A stretch of 64,000 bases of DNA. Source: Channa striata (taxonomy: Eukaryota; Chordata; Actinopteri; Anabantiformes; Channidae). Under the pieces are notes generated by a model that was given only the letters and a program-made list of their open reading frames with translations, was not told the origin of the DNA and searched no databases. Positions 1 through 11,299 of the stretch are shown in pieces (the first letter of the stretch is position 1; every line of letters begins with the position of its first letter). The stretch spans positions 21,637,220 to 21,701,219 of the forward strand of contig CM065170.1 of the NCBI GenBank assembly GCA_033026295.1, in the 5' to 3' direction. The position numbers and the translations under genes are program-made.

Positions 1-285
1 CGGCAGTGAAGGTCACAGAGAGATCCACGTGGATGCATGCCACCCGTTGCGAGAAAGTGCTGGAGCCTGAGGACAACTTCTCCCCAACTGTGCACGGCTC
101 TCACTGGAGGGCAAGAGCGTCGAGGAGGTCAGGGAGCCAGTCGGAGGAGAACACTAAATAATTCACTCACAATCAAAGTTCTCCCGGTGACAAGGAGGAC
201 GAGTGCGATTGGGCTTGCCTGCACTCTGACTCCCTAAGTCGTGAAGAAGGAGATATTTTGAGTGAGAGTGAAGCAGTGAGAAACA
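1..285. other. Unassigned sequence upstream of env remnant
   Basis: No gene is recognised here. The stretch lies directly before the decayed envelope reading frame and may be its upstream part. The short open frame at 37-237 resembles no family I know. Confidence 0.3.
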
Positions 286-1810
286 GTGAGAAAAGAACAC
301 CAAGTAGAACAGGATAAGACTCCTTGTGCCATGGATACTGCTGGCTTACACTTTAATTTTATGGACAACCCTGCAGTTAGATGTGCCACAGTATATTGGT
401 CAAGTAAAATTCTGCATGCAGAAGCTTTGGAAGCGGCTAAAGAAGCCATAAGAAAGAATCCCACAGGAAATCAGTGGATAACTTACATGAATTTCACAGC
501 CAACAAAGTGACACATTCTTCCTGTGTAATGTGTGCAGCTGCAAGACCTCTCTTATTGGCAGTACCAGTGCCTTTTAATAGCTCGCAATGTTACAATCGA
601 TTACTGAATTCAGCCCTATTTAATGGAGATGATGTACAAATGACGAGAACAAATATTTCAGGGGTTGATGGGTGTGATTGGAAAGCCTTGCGTGGTGTTG
701 CCGAAACAGAATGGTCGACATCCTCCTAATCCCGAATATCTGAAAAGCCATAACATCTGTGGCTCTGTCCTTGGCTGCACATCGGACTCCATGGAAGAGG
801 TAGCGGACAGAAGGATGTTGGCCAAACTAACATCCATCATAGATAATCCCTCCCACCCCCTGCACCACACTGTAGAGACTATGAGCAGCTCCTTCAGCAC
901 AGGACTGTTACACCCCCAGTACAGGAAGAAGCGCTACCATCGCTCATTCCTGTCATCCCACACCCATCAGACTATACAATGCATCACTGCAGTGATACAC
1001 AATATGCAGTTTTACAGTTACATTTTCCAATGTTAATTTGTACATATGCAGATCACGAGATTCTTTATCCTCGATTTTGAAATGCCTTTTCTTTTTGCAC
1101 AGTTAATAATGCTGTTTTGTTTTTTCTTTTCCTTTTTATCTGGTTTAAGTTAAACTAAAACATACATTGTTCTGCGTAGATTCTGATCTTTGTCTATGGG
1201 TGCTAAAACACAAGATGTTTGTGTCACCAGTGAAAGTAGGTTTTGAACATGATTTAACATCACACTCCAGGGGGAAGTGTCGAATCATTTAATGATGAAG
1301 TCTGCATAGATAAAATAGGGGTTCCAAGAAGAGTGCCATATGAATATAAAGCTACAAACCAAATAGCTGCAGGATTTGAGTCCTTTTTGTGCTGGTGGTG
1401 TACCATTAATAAAAATGACTGGATTAACTACATATATTAAAACCAACAGCTATTTGTTAATTCCTTGATGTACTGGAAGGACAGTATGGCTTTAGACCTT
1501 GCTGACAAAGAAGGGCTTTGTGTGATGCTTGGATAATCATGTTTTACTTTCCTTTCTAATAAAACTGCCCCTGACAGAGCCTTAGAGGGTCTCGGCTCCC
1601 TCACAAAATTCTGGTGTTAATAATGGTTGGATTAAGTGGATTGACCAAATGTTTGCCAAATGGAAACCTATTACTTTTACTTGCTTCTATACTTGTTGTA
1701 TTTGCAGTTTTAGCATTTTGCAGCTGTTGTCTTACCCCATCTGTAAGATGTCTGATTATGCGAACCACAGAGTGCTGTAACTTATCAGATGGCAGTCATT
1801 GACGAGATAG
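286..1810 (+). pseudogene. Decayed endogenous retrovirus envelope (env) gene
   Basis: Seen: an open frame at 286-729 is rich in N-x-S/T sites and has a C-x-x-C pair within SSCVMCAAARP, in the style of fish retroviral surface subunits. After a LINE insertion at about 761-1217 the homology resumes at about 1265. A stretch there contains NKNDWINYIY, then MALDLADKEGLCVM, which resembles the immunosuppressive-type segment and cysteine motif of a transmembrane subunit. A hydrophobic membrane span of about 25 residues follows at about 1650-1740, then a short cytoplasmic tail. Stops and frame changes occur at several points (for example at about 1440, 1536 and 1610), so no functional product is expected. 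Known: the subunit order is typical of gamma/epsilon-like fish ERV env genes. Inferred: an old copy. No gag or pol was found beside it. Confidence 0.7.
761..1217 (+). mobile_element. CR1-type LINE, 3' fragment inserted in env
   Basis: From GSVLGCTSDSMEEVADRRM onward, this fragment matches closely the C-terminal end of the LINE at 26,803-30,096 (its bases from about 29,645). It includes the LTSI-D-PSHPLHHTVE stretch and the 3' untranslated tail that ends in 'gctaaaacacaagat'. The 5' part is missing, as usual for target-primed insertion. It separates the surface and transmembrane parts of the env remnant, so it is younger than env. I see no clear target-site duplication. Confidence 0.8.
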
Positions 1811-2370
1811 TTACACAAAATAATGTTCTATTTTTACAACCTAATGATGATCTATACACAGAGTCTAGCGATGAAGATCCCTATTTAGTTTTATAATATA
1901 ATACCTCTTAATCTATGCTTAGCTCTACAACTCAGTGACGTCTATGTCACGCAAAAAGAAGCCACCTGAATATCTAATACAACATGCTGCCGCTGCATAG
2001 TTCATTCTGCTGTTTTGTGAAGAAGAACCTGTTTTTTTTTTTGCGAAGTGAGAAATATTTCCACAGCATGGAGTTAGCCAGTGTTACCAGGCACAATTAA
2101 CATAGTCTCAGACATGTTTTTATACCAGAGTGAGGTCACTAGATAGTGATTTGTAATCGGATGGAAACAGGAGAGTTCAAACACACAGAAACAATGCAGG
2201 GACATAGAGCAAAATAAAGCAAAGACAAAAGTAACAGGAAACTTGCATCAATTTTACACAGTCTTTACAGAATTTATATGGAATCTTTCAATATGTATTG
2301 TCTTGCTTAATGGTCTTAGACTTATAAGCCTTTTTCACACATGAACTTTGGACAATGTTAGGAGAATCTA
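1811..2370. other. Unassigned intergenic stretch
   Basis: AT-rich sequence with a short T run near 2030. No gene or recognisable element was seen beyond the env tail. Confidence 0.4.
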
Positions 2371-2560
2371 GCACTTTACACTGCTTCTTTTTAACCCATT
2401 TGCCCTCACAATCATGCACACACTCACATGCCCATGAGGGAGCTACTATGCATCAGCACTCATCAGGAGCCAACAATATTACATGTCTTGCTCAAGGACA
2501 CTTCAACGTGTAACAAGATGAGGCGGAGATCTAAGTAACAACCTTAGAATAAGTGGATGA
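2371..2560 (-). repeat. SINE-like repeat fragment
   Basis: A diverged reverse copy of the tRNA-like repeat that is best preserved at 26,582-26,802 and 25,117-25,371. It keeps the words 'actttacactgcttctt' and 'cttgctcaaggacact'. The head with A and B boxes is not clearly preserved. Confidence 0.6.
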
Positions 2561-2961
2561 ATGCTCTACCCCCAGAACCATAGTTGCATTGCTGACTCTT
2601 TTAGCGATTTTCCATCTATAAGTCCTTCATCATATCATAATTTTATGATAGCTTTAATTTTATTTTTCAACAAAATTAACACTATTTTAAACATGTCAAA
2701 TTACATTTGGCTGCCTACTTATTTAAATTGAAAAATATACATTTATTTTACATATTTTATATTGTTTATAGGATGAAATTTACCTATAATACCAAAAACA
2801 AGTACATGAACAATACTGTTAAACAGTACACACATCAGACTTCAATATTTGAAATAAAAAATGTTTTATTAGTCCATTCAATCATCTACATGATATATAT
2901 TACTTTATTGACAGCAGAGCTAGGAAGATAGCACTGAGTGTTTTCTCCAGAACAAACCTTA

Positions 2962-3036
2962 TGCATGGGCTAGGATTTAAATGTAAAGACTTCCAAATCG
3001 CAGCCTGATGCTTTACCTACTGAGCTACCAGGCCAT
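2962..3036 (-). repeat. tRNA-derived SINE head
   Basis: The reverse strand reads like a tRNA 5' half and T arm: 'tggtagctcagtaggtaaag' (A-box type) and 'acatttaaatcctagcc' (B-box type). There is no matching 3' acceptor stem, so it is a retroposed tRNA-like head rather than a tRNA gene. It differs from the SINE type at 26.6 kb. Confidence 0.6.
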
Positions 3037-3713
3037 CACACTTTTTGACAACAATTATGCTTGCAGTAGCTGAAAGGTGGCATAACTCAACAAGACTCAT
3101 AAAATCCAACCTGCAGTTCTCTTTTCAGCCACTAGGCACACAGCCGCTTCTTCATCCCCAGTCCACAGTACTGAACCCTACTGTTTGTGTATGCAGGACG
3201 TGGCCTATAGGAGGAATCTAAAGAATCTAAAGGATATTACAAAAGATGCTTGTGTGCTCTGGACAGGCCTTTATCTGCTGTGACATGTTTTTATGAATGA
3301 TAGTATCAGGTAGAGTGGGGATTTTTGTTACATATACCTTAGAATCTTTTAGATTTAGAAACTGCCTTCTAAATTGTAAGAGAAATATATATACGCTAAC
3401 CCACAAGCATCAATTTTTACAAAAGTGTTCATTCTTCAGGGTTTAGGAGGCTCAAAACAAGGAAATCTACTTTCTCCACTTTTGTATCCTGGACCTGGGG
3501 GAATGGATCTAGCTGTGCTAACCACTCCACCACCATGCTGTAAGGCAAAAAAATTAAAGGGTGCTTTTCTGAGGTAATGTCTGTATCACAACCTTGCCAT
3601 CAGGGAGTAATAAGATCACTGTAGTTTGGATGGATATAAACTGAAGTGGGCTGCAATCTAATGCAACTTGGGTAATTTAATATTAATGCAAAAGCATAAA
3701 TTTCCTCTAAATA
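3037..3713. other. Unassigned; possible leader of the reversed LTR element
   Basis: No gene is seen. On the - strand the first 60 or so bases beyond the primer-site-like sequence (about 3,650-3,713) still resemble the corresponding bases after 35,436, so part may be retroviral leader. Confidence 0.35.
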
Positions 3714-5560
3714 GGGGCACCAGATCTATAAGCTGAACCAAGCTATGTTTAAAATATTATCTGAACCGCCGATGGTCCACATTAACAATAAACTTAAGTA
3801 AACAATAGAATTTGACCCAAGATCAGTGTCTGTCATGAGTTCTTTACCATTTCAGTGACTTTGTCTGTTTCTCTAAAGAAACACGAACACAGAACCAGTT
3901 CTTTTCAATTATTTATTAATCTACAACTACAGAAAATATAGATAAATGTGAGTATGCGTATGGATTTATGGAATAAATGAATAGACAACAAAACATGAAA
4001 TAACCAATTCTAAGTAAACGGATAAATGAACCACGTAGGCAAATTTGTGTGATAAATTTGGGCTCGAGAAAGGAGTCTAGTCACTATTTACCTCTAAGTA
4101 ACAGAAACTATATTTTAGAAACTCTAGAAATAAACTTCATAAAGGCTCCATTGGTTTATCGGCTGTACAGACACCAAACTTTCCTTGAAATAGAGAGATA
4201 TTTGTATCTTGGGAATTGCTGCAGGTTGTTCTGCTAAGTTAGGCGTCAATCGGTACCGGTTCTTTTGTAGAGCAAAAGAGCTCTTTACAGAGCGTCTCTG
4301 TTCTGTTAACAGGCGAGTTATCAGAGCGAGGATCTCTGTGGCTGCAAAGATTTTTCCGGCCCACAGGAGCGTTCACCTGGTTAGATGGCAAGCTCCAGTA
4401 ACGTGGTCTGGTTCTGCTGGTGGCTGAGCCGACTTAAAGAGGCACTGGTTGTCCGGTCCGAAACAGAGCCATGTGGAGCCGAAATGTTGAATTTAAATAA
4501 TTCAACAAAAATGGTTGATAAAAATATCTACTACTACTACTACTCTTTCGGCTTTTCCCATCAGGGGTCGCCACAGCGAATCATCCGTTTCCACCTCACT
4601 CTATCCTGAGCATCTTCCTGTCTGACACCAGCTAACCTCATGTCCTCTGTTAGAACATCCACATATCTCCTCCTTGGTCGTCCTCTCGCCCTCTTGCCTG
4701 GCAGCTCCATCTCCAACATCCGGTTGATAAAAATATAGCTATTGAATAAAAATCTCGGGCTCAGTCTGGACTAACTTGGACTAATGATTTTCTAATTCTA
4801 AACAAAATCGAAGTTTGGCTTGAAGTTCCAATCATCAAAATGACTAACAAATACAAAAATAGGCAAGAAAGACGTGCCCGCTTTAAAATTAGTTTCAAAT
4901 GGTAGGAAGGAGACAATTAACGACAAAAAGTAATTTTAACAACTTCAGCTAAGTTTTCTTAAGTGAGGCACGTTTCTTCTTCAGGATGGAATTCTGAAGT
5001 TGTTTAAAAGCTCGAAGTGGAACTTTGCGCGGATTCCTGCAGGAACTCTAACAAAGGAATTTTAACTTTATTTTATATCCTGGGGCGTGGCCAAGATTAT
5101 GAGGCCTTGCTGCTCAATTCAAATTTACCGGAGGGCAGAGCTAGTCCCTCCTCTAGATCAAATTAAATCCTTTGTTCGGTTTAATCACACCAAGTCAAGT
5201 ATAGATTTCTTTTTTCATCAAGCCTAAAATCTCATACTATAAAACAAAGCAACATATTATAATTGTTATACTGTGCAAACTCCTATGGAGGTTAAAATGC
5301 TTAAAGCAACATGATTGCTGCGTGTAATAGTTAATGTCTCATTTTAACATACATGTGAGAGTTCTGATTAGACGAATAGATGGAATCCAATGACTATTAC
5401 ATGGAAAATTAGCTTTGTCTAATACCTATTAATACACAGTAAGAACACACAACAACAATTAGGAATTCAGTGATCCATTACCTGGAGATCGTAGAAAAAT
5501 AATATAACAAATGATCACTTTTACGTGCCTAAGCGGGTGTATAAAAGGCTTGCATTAATA
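3714..5560 (-). mobile_element. Retroviral-type LTR, reverse orientation
   Basis: Read on the - strand this stretch matches 34,500-35,417 and 36,010-37,320. Shared words include 'actgaattcctaattgt', 'taagcattttaacctccat', 'aacttcagaattccatcctg' and 'tgtagttgtagattaataaa'. It ends at a primer-binding-site-like 'tggtgcccc' (positions 3722-3714). It contains about 800 bp that the 34.5-kb copy lacks but the 36-37-kb copy partly keeps. No gag or pol follows, so it is a solo or broken LTR. The RTE insertion at 4,528-4,721 interrupts it. The primer tRNA was not identified. Confidence 0.65.
4528..4721 (-). mobile_element. RTE-type LINE, short 3' insertion
   Basis: This is the reverse complement of the last 150 or so bases of the RTE copy at 13,603-14,679: the end of its reading frame (RGRPRRRYMDVLTEDMRLAG and onward), stop and 3' end, with a (TAG)n tail. 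A perfect 15-bp target-site duplication, 'ggttgataaaaatat', flanks it at 4,513-4,527 and 4,722-4,736. The intact duplication shows a recent, very 5'-truncated insertion into the LTR. Confidence 0.92.
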
Positions 5561-7837
5561 TGTAACATGTATGTGTAATATACAGAATTGACAGAAGAAT
5601 ATGACATTGTGTTTTAACTTTCGGACAACAAATTTATGCCGTTTAATTTCTTTCTATAGACGAGTACCTTCGGGATACACTTATATTTTCCACCCAAGGG
5701 TGGCAATGTTGTGCCGTGTTACTCTCTCTCGTCATTCTCAATTAAAACTTTCTAATTTGCAGCTGTGAATTTTCAGCCTAGAATAATTAGAGTTACATCA
5801 AACTGTTGGATAATTTCTCCTGAACATGGTGGTGTACATCACATGCGCATCGGAAATTCGGAATATCAATTTTCTAAGGTTAGAAGTCCAAAAGAAAGTT
5901 CTTACATTCCATTCCCTGTTTCCTTTTGGTCGGCTGATTGAGTCTGATAAGGGAAATTTACAAGTGTTATTTAAAAGGGATGGTTCCTGGGATGGTTCTT
6001 CGCAGATTAGCGTTAATGGCTGGGGTGCCAGCCAGAGATGTGGATTCTGTGAACCTTGGGAACAGATGTGGGGAGGTGTAGAGGAACAAAAGTTTTCGGT
6101 TCCTTTATCTTTGGGGAGGTTAAGGAAACACTTTTACCTCAAGGTAGAAGAATGTAGCTCAGGTCCAGGTTTTTAATCACATAGAAATGGATGCTACAAG
6201 TGGTATATCTTGGGATAAATCTGTGTGCAGATCTCACCACTATAATTCAATTAATATGCCACTATTACTAGAGAAGATCAAAGTTAATAAAGATACATGG
6301 AAATTATTACATTTGAATTCATGGGGAAACAATAATTAAATGTGGATTAATATAGAATTGCATAACACTGCAACAAAGGAAACAATTATCATTTTTGCTT
6401 TAATATAGATAGGGAAGGAGCTGATGTCCCTTTTGGGCCACCAGAGGTACAGTAGCAACTTTCTTATGTAGTAATGTCAAGGGATATGTTCAAAATGGAA
6501 CACGCCTTGAATTTAAATTTAAAAAAATATTAGGTGGGAGTTGGTGCTAAATAAGAACATTAGGAAAATAGATGATTTGCACTAAACACATATTCTGCAG
6601 TCCTTTCAAGAGCTTAAAGATGACAGTATGGTGATTGTGGACATTTAAGGCAAATCTGGGAAATTTAAAATTTTCAAAACGTTTGCTGTTGGCTGTACAT
6701 TTTGGAAACTTTTGCTGTTTTGTTTATAGAACATAAGAGCTTTGCAACTAATAAAAAAGGTCCTATCATTCAACCACAGTGGCAGTTGAGTGATAGAAAC
6801 ATCAGCACCCCGCCCACTCAACCACCTTTAAACTTTAAAATGGTTCGGCAGAGAATAGTGGGCTACTGATGGAGCGGCTCAGAATTGGAGCATTCAGCTG
6901 CATGACAGGGAGGCGTCACACAGGTGTTGCAGCTATAAGATTTTCAGCCCCCCCTCTACTGTTGCCTGATAGGTGGTGTTGACATAGTAACTGCCCCAAT
7001 TTAAGCCTCTTTCATGCAAATCTGAGGACCAACATTTGATGGTCCCTTTGTTCACAAAACACATTTACACATAAACCTGTAGGTGTCACGTCTGTAGACA
7101 TAGCACATTCTACTATTACATTTGGTCATGTATCAGATGCTTTTATTCAAAGTGGTACAAGGCAGCAAAGATCTAAGTCAAAGAGAAAGCATCAAAGCAA
7201 AGTGGTATCAGAAGATGGTTTTTCATTTCATAAAATGCAAAAACAGAAATTAATTTGTCATAATAGAGTTTAATATTGGGATAAAGACTGGTTATCGTGC
7301 AAAGTTTTGAATCATTGTAGGATCACTGAGCTGAAGTCCCTTTTATTTGTTTTTGGGAAGTTATCACAGTTGTTGGTTTTTTAAAAGATGTCACTACCAC
7401 ATAGTTATTAGTCACATAATTTAACAGCGGAAAACCTTGAACACATTATGTCTTGAATTTAATTACCTTAAGTAATTCATTTATAGTTACAGAAAAAAAG
7501 CTGCCACATCATCAGTGCAGGCTGTTAACTTAAAATTTAAAACATGTAAGTGCTTCAGTTGTGCATTTGGCAGAAATAGCAAAGCATTCAGGACTACAGC
7601 TCTTTACTGTATGACTTTGGTCTAGTTTTTCATCAGGAAGAGAGTCTCCGTTTATTTAGCAGCATAACATTAGAGCTTTGTTTTTTCCTCATAATGGCAT
7701 AATTTAACAAAGCAAACTGATTTTATCATGAACTTGCATTTTAATGATTTTCAGTTAGATGTGTCAGGCCTTATTTCCTGCTGGATCACAAGAATTTCCC
7801 AAATGTGGGATAAATAAAGTACCATAATTTCAACTAT
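5561..7837. other. Mostly unassigned AT-rich stretch
   Basis: No recognised gene. One open frame at 5,826-6,176 is listed separately. Around 7,110-7,240 the sequence resembles a dispersed fish repeat ('acatttggtcatgtatcaga', 'tgcttttattcaaag'), only weakly. Confidence 0.4.
5826..6176 (+). other. Unidentified 116-residue open frame
   Basis: It reads MVVYITCASEIRNINF at its start and contains a Gly/Trp-rich core (KRDGSWDGSSQISVNGWGAS) followed by CGFCEPWEQMWGG. I do not recognise the family. A different frame just downstream (6,180-6,340) stays open as far as KVNKDTWKLLHLNSWG, so the two may be pieces of one decayed protein, possibly a retroviral glycoprotein. That is only an impression. No promoter or splice evidence supports a host exon. 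Confidence 0.25.
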
Positions 7838-8340
7838 AAGCCGCTACTTTTTTCACACGCCCTGCTGCTTAAACAATGATGCAGCTAATTTATAGATTTA
7901 TACGGGCGAGCTTCATGCCGCAAAAACATTTAGCCTCGTCACATCAGACCAGTGCTTCGCAGTTATTTTCTGTTACGCCCCCCTAGCAAAAAGAAAACAA
8001 TTCGCGGTGTGGGAAGCGCTACATATGCTTCGTCATATTTCCTCGTCTTAGCTTTCGGGTGACTTTCTTTTGTCTCGTTATCTTTCTTTTCATCCCTGTT
8101 AAAATCTCTTCATGTTGTCTTCAGGTTCGTTCACTCACTTCATGTCGCCTGCTCGGTGCAAAATAAACCCGACACCATAGAGCTAATCCTCCCTGCGCAC
8201 ACTGACAATGAGAGCGCCACTGCCAACTACTATACTGGATCTGCAATTACACTTTATTCTAGTACGGCAAAAAAAGCATGTTCCCCAGGGTCACACACGC
8301 CCCCCCTGGCACCGCACCAAATGACGCACGATTACGCAAA
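7838..8340 (-). mobile_element. hAT-type DNA transposon remnant
   Basis: The segment at 8,150-8,310 is the reverse complement of 40,200-40,385 ('gcaaaataaacc', 'gcactgacaatgagagcgcc', 'tttattctagtacgg'). On the - strand just downstream, an open stretch at about 8,000-8,085 carries KRKYDEAY-like residues (KAKTRKYDEAYVAL), which resembles the start of fish hAT/ZBED-like transposases. It soon breaks down. The AT-rich 7,838-7,980 part includes 'aagccgctacttttttcaca', which also looks repetitive. Confidence 0.5.
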
Positions 8341-8479
8341 TCGGAGGTCACACTAATATTAAAGCTAATATTTAATTGGTGTGTAACTTTGCCAAAACAA
8401 TGTCGGGTTCCGTAGTTTTCTCTGGATCCCTGCCAAATCTGATCAGTGACGACATGTGTAGCCGCATGTACCAATCATG

Positions 8480-9633
8480 TACCAATATAACTGAGAGTAG
8501 CCTTTTACTGTACTCCTGTACAAGTTGATAAGCTGACTGATAATCATGAAGCATCACTATGTTCATTACTTGATACTGTTGCCCCTTTAAAAAAGAAGGC
8601 AGTAAATCTGAACAGGCGATCTCCATGGTATAACTCACAAACCCACAATTTAAAGCAGGCGTCAAGAAAACTGGAAACGGCATGGCGTTCCACTCATTCA
8701 AAAGAATCGCGCTTAGCGTGGCAAAAGAGTTTATACTTATACAAATTAACACTCCGTAAAGCCAGAACAGCATATTATTCATCACTAATAGAGGAAAACA
8801 AGAACAACCCCTGGTTTCTTTGCAGCACTGTAGCCAGGCTGACCAAGAGCCATATTTCAGTTGAAACTAGTTCTCCCTCAACACTATGCAGCAATGACTT
8901 CGTGACTTTCTTCACAAATAAAACTCGTAGCTTTTAGGAACTAAATTTACTAGACCCCCCCACAAATACAACAGAATTAGAATCATCAGTAAGGCTCCAA
9001 TCCCTTTTAGACTGCTTTGTGCCCATAGATCTTGCTGCGTTAACTTCAACTATTATGGCATCAAAACCAACAACATGTCTGCTAGACCCTATTCCAGTTA
9101 GACTGCTCAAAGATGCTCTACCCTTATTAGGGTATCATAGCACAGAAACTGATTAAAGTCACCAACGATCTTCTTCTGGCTACATATAATGGACTTGTTT
9201 CTATACTAGTTCTGCTAGATCTTAGTGCTGCATTTTACACCATTGATCACAGAATAATATTACAGAGACTAGAACATGTATTTGGAATTAAAGGAACTGC
9301 ACTAAACTGGTTTAAATCTTATCTATCAGATAGATTCCAATCATGTTAATGATGAATCTTCCACGCACGTATTAGAAAACACTCAATTTTCTTTGCTACT
9401 CTGTTGACACGCAGTTATATCCATCTTTGAAACCCGATGAAACAAATCAGTTAATCAAACTACAAGCATGTCTAAAAGACATAAGGGACTGGATGACGTA
9501 TAATTTCCTTCTTCTAAACTCAGATAAAAAACCAGATAGATTCCAATTTGTTGATGTTGTGATGAATCTTCCATGCACACAAAAGTTAGTTATGGAGTTC
9601 CACAAGGCTCTGTGTTAGGACCAATACTCTGCC
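8480..9633 (+). mobile_element. L2-type LINE, first segment
   Basis: Frames interrupted by stops carry the linker and early reverse transcriptase of a fish L2-clade LINE: APLKKKAVNLNRRSPWY and IEENKNNPWFLCSTVARLT, the palm motif LLDLSAAFYTIDHR, GTALNWFKSYLSDR, KLQACLKDIRDWMTYNF and VSYGVPQGSVLGPIL. The motif order is disturbed, because 'agatagattccaat' with its neighbourhood occurs twice (about 9,331 and 9,535) and VPQGS lies after the thumb-type segment. So the copy has an internal duplication. It resumes at 11,152 and again at 14,724. Confidence 0.8.
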
Positions 9634-9757
9634 ATACCAGGGACGATAAGACGCTGGACTTACTGTATGCTAATGTTAAGGATGCATACACCTCCAACCC
9701 CCTCCCCCCACTTGGCAGCTCAAATTACAATCTGGTATACCTGATTTACAGGCAGAG
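9634..9757 (+). mobile_element. CR1-type LINE, endonuclease fragment
   Basis: Encodes TRDDKTLDLLYANVKDAYTS and onward, matching the end of the endonuclease domain of the LINE at 26.8-30.1 kb (its 27,660-27,780). The motif around SSNYNLV replaces the SDHNLV that supplies a catalytic His in the family. It is one end of a LINE copy that resumes at about 10,625. Confidence 0.75.
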
Positions 9758-10530
9758 ATGCGTGTCGTCCGCACAGCAGTGATAGGAAAAGCCACGTGAA
9801 TTTGAGGATAGAGCCCAGGAAAAAAGTATTAATGGAGAAAAGAACAGGGCCCTGCAATACACCAGTGGAGAAGTTATGAGAGTTTGAATCACACCCCTGC
9901 TAGGATACCTTAAAGATTTGTCCAGACAAGTAAGACGGAAGCTAGGCTAGAGCTGGTCCAGAGATGCCCAAGTTGCAGACTGCAGTCAAGAGGATAAGAT
10001 GGTTCACAGTGTCAAAGGCCGCAGATAGGTCTAGTAGAATTAAAACGGAAGAATTACTTGCAGCTTTTGCAGCCTGTAGGGATTCCATGACAGTCAGAAG
10101 TGCCGGCTTTGTGGAGTGACTACTCGCCAGACTGGTTCACATCGAGGGGTTTGTTTAGGAAAAGAAAGTCGACTGATTGAGAATCAAGAGTTGATTGAAG
10201 ACTGCTCGTCTGAGGGGCTTGCCCAGAAATGGGAAAAGAGACTGGTCTGTTATTCTCCACAAGGAAGAGATCAAGAGAAGGCTTCTTAAACAGTAGAGTA
10301 ATATGGGCCTGCTTGAATGAGGTAGGGAATGTCTATGTTGTGACAGAAGTGGTGATGATCTGTGTAATGGCAGGTATTAGTGTAGGTGCAACAGCTTGAA
10401 GAAGGGTAGAGGGGATCAGATCCAGAGAGCAGGTGGTCAGGCAATTCGAGAGGAGGAGGGTGGATACTTCATCCACTGACACGGTTGAGAATGTGAAGTG
10501 TGATGCGCCATTAGATGTAGTTAACATCTA
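9758..10530 (-). mobile_element. Antisense L2-type LINE fragment
   Basis: On the - strand, 10,527-10,333 is open and reads VSTLLLSNCLTTCSLDLIPS, the usual segment before the RT fingers of an L2-clade LINE. Further on come LLDLSAAFDTVNH (about 10,020) and a degenerate CCADDTHLCL in place of YADDTQL (about 9,760). Several frameshifts and stops are present. It lies between two pieces of a + strand CR1-type LINE and so probably inserted into it. Confidence 0.75.
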
Positions 10531-10624
10531 GAGGTCATCATCTGGTGGGGAAAACTCAGAGCTGATGGCTGCCACTTTGGTAGTGAAGATGGAGACAAAG
10601 TCATTGGCTGTGGGACTTTACCTA

Positions 10625-11151
10625 CAACACTTGCAGTTGTCATCTCCAAAAATTTTCTGATGGCTCAGCCATAGTAGGTTGTATATCCGATGGAAATGAG
10701 CTGGAGTACAGGTCAGTCATCATGGACTTTGCGGACTGGTGTGAAAGCAACTACCTGTGCTTAAACACCAGTAAATTGAAGGAGATGTTGATCGACTTCC
10801 AGAGAAAGACACGGTGTGAGATGTTCACACCGGTGAACATCCAGGGCTCAGACATTGAGAGGGTGGAGAGCTTCAAGTGCCTGGGCATTTTCCTCAATCA
10901 TAAACTAACCTGGACTGACAGTGCCAAAGTCCTCTCCATCTTCTGAGGAAACTGAGGTCCTTCAGCGTGTGCAGGGCCATGTTAAGGACATACTATAACT
11001 CTGTGGTGGCCTCAACTCTGTACTACGCAGTTGTCTGCTGGGGTTTAGGCAGGAACAGACTGAACAAGCTGGTCAGGAGGGCCAGCTGTGTTATGGGCAG
11101 CCCACTGGACCCTGTGGAGGAGGTAGGTGAGAGAAGGATGTTGGCCTACTG
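10625..11151 (+). mobile_element. CR1-type LINE, RT C-terminal fragment
   Basis: It matches the LINE at 26.8-30.1 kb from about 29,175 onward. It has FSDGSAIVGC in place of FSDDTAIVGC, so the catalytic Asp pair is damaged. Then follow MDFADWCESNYLCLNTSK, VNIQGSDIERVESFKCLGIF, a frameshift, and ASTLYYAVVCWGLG to EEVGERRMLA. About 1.4 kb of RT is missing relative to 9,634-9,757. It ends where the L2-type LINE resumes. Confidence 0.8.
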
Positions 11152-11284
11152 CAAAGAATCTCAAGAGTAATTTTTGACCAGGATTAGTTGTTTGCCTAAC
11201 ATGTAAAACAAATCTCTACAACAGCCTTCTTCCACCTACAAAACATTGCCAAAACTAGAAAAAGCATTTCCAAAAGAGAAAATG
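11152..11284 (+). mobile_element. L2-type LINE, second segment
   Basis: Reads SRVIFDQD, then HVKQISTTAFFHLQNIAKTR, the C-terminal segment expected after the thumb of the L2 copy that begins at 8,480. It stops at the TIR of the element starting at 11,285 and continues after 14,723. Confidence 0.75.
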
Positions 11285-11299
11285 CACTGTGAATGCTTT

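Noticed and set aside
2962..3036. Functional tRNA gene on the - strand
   Set aside because: The head has A and B box similarity but no closing acceptor stem; it is a SINE-type relic.
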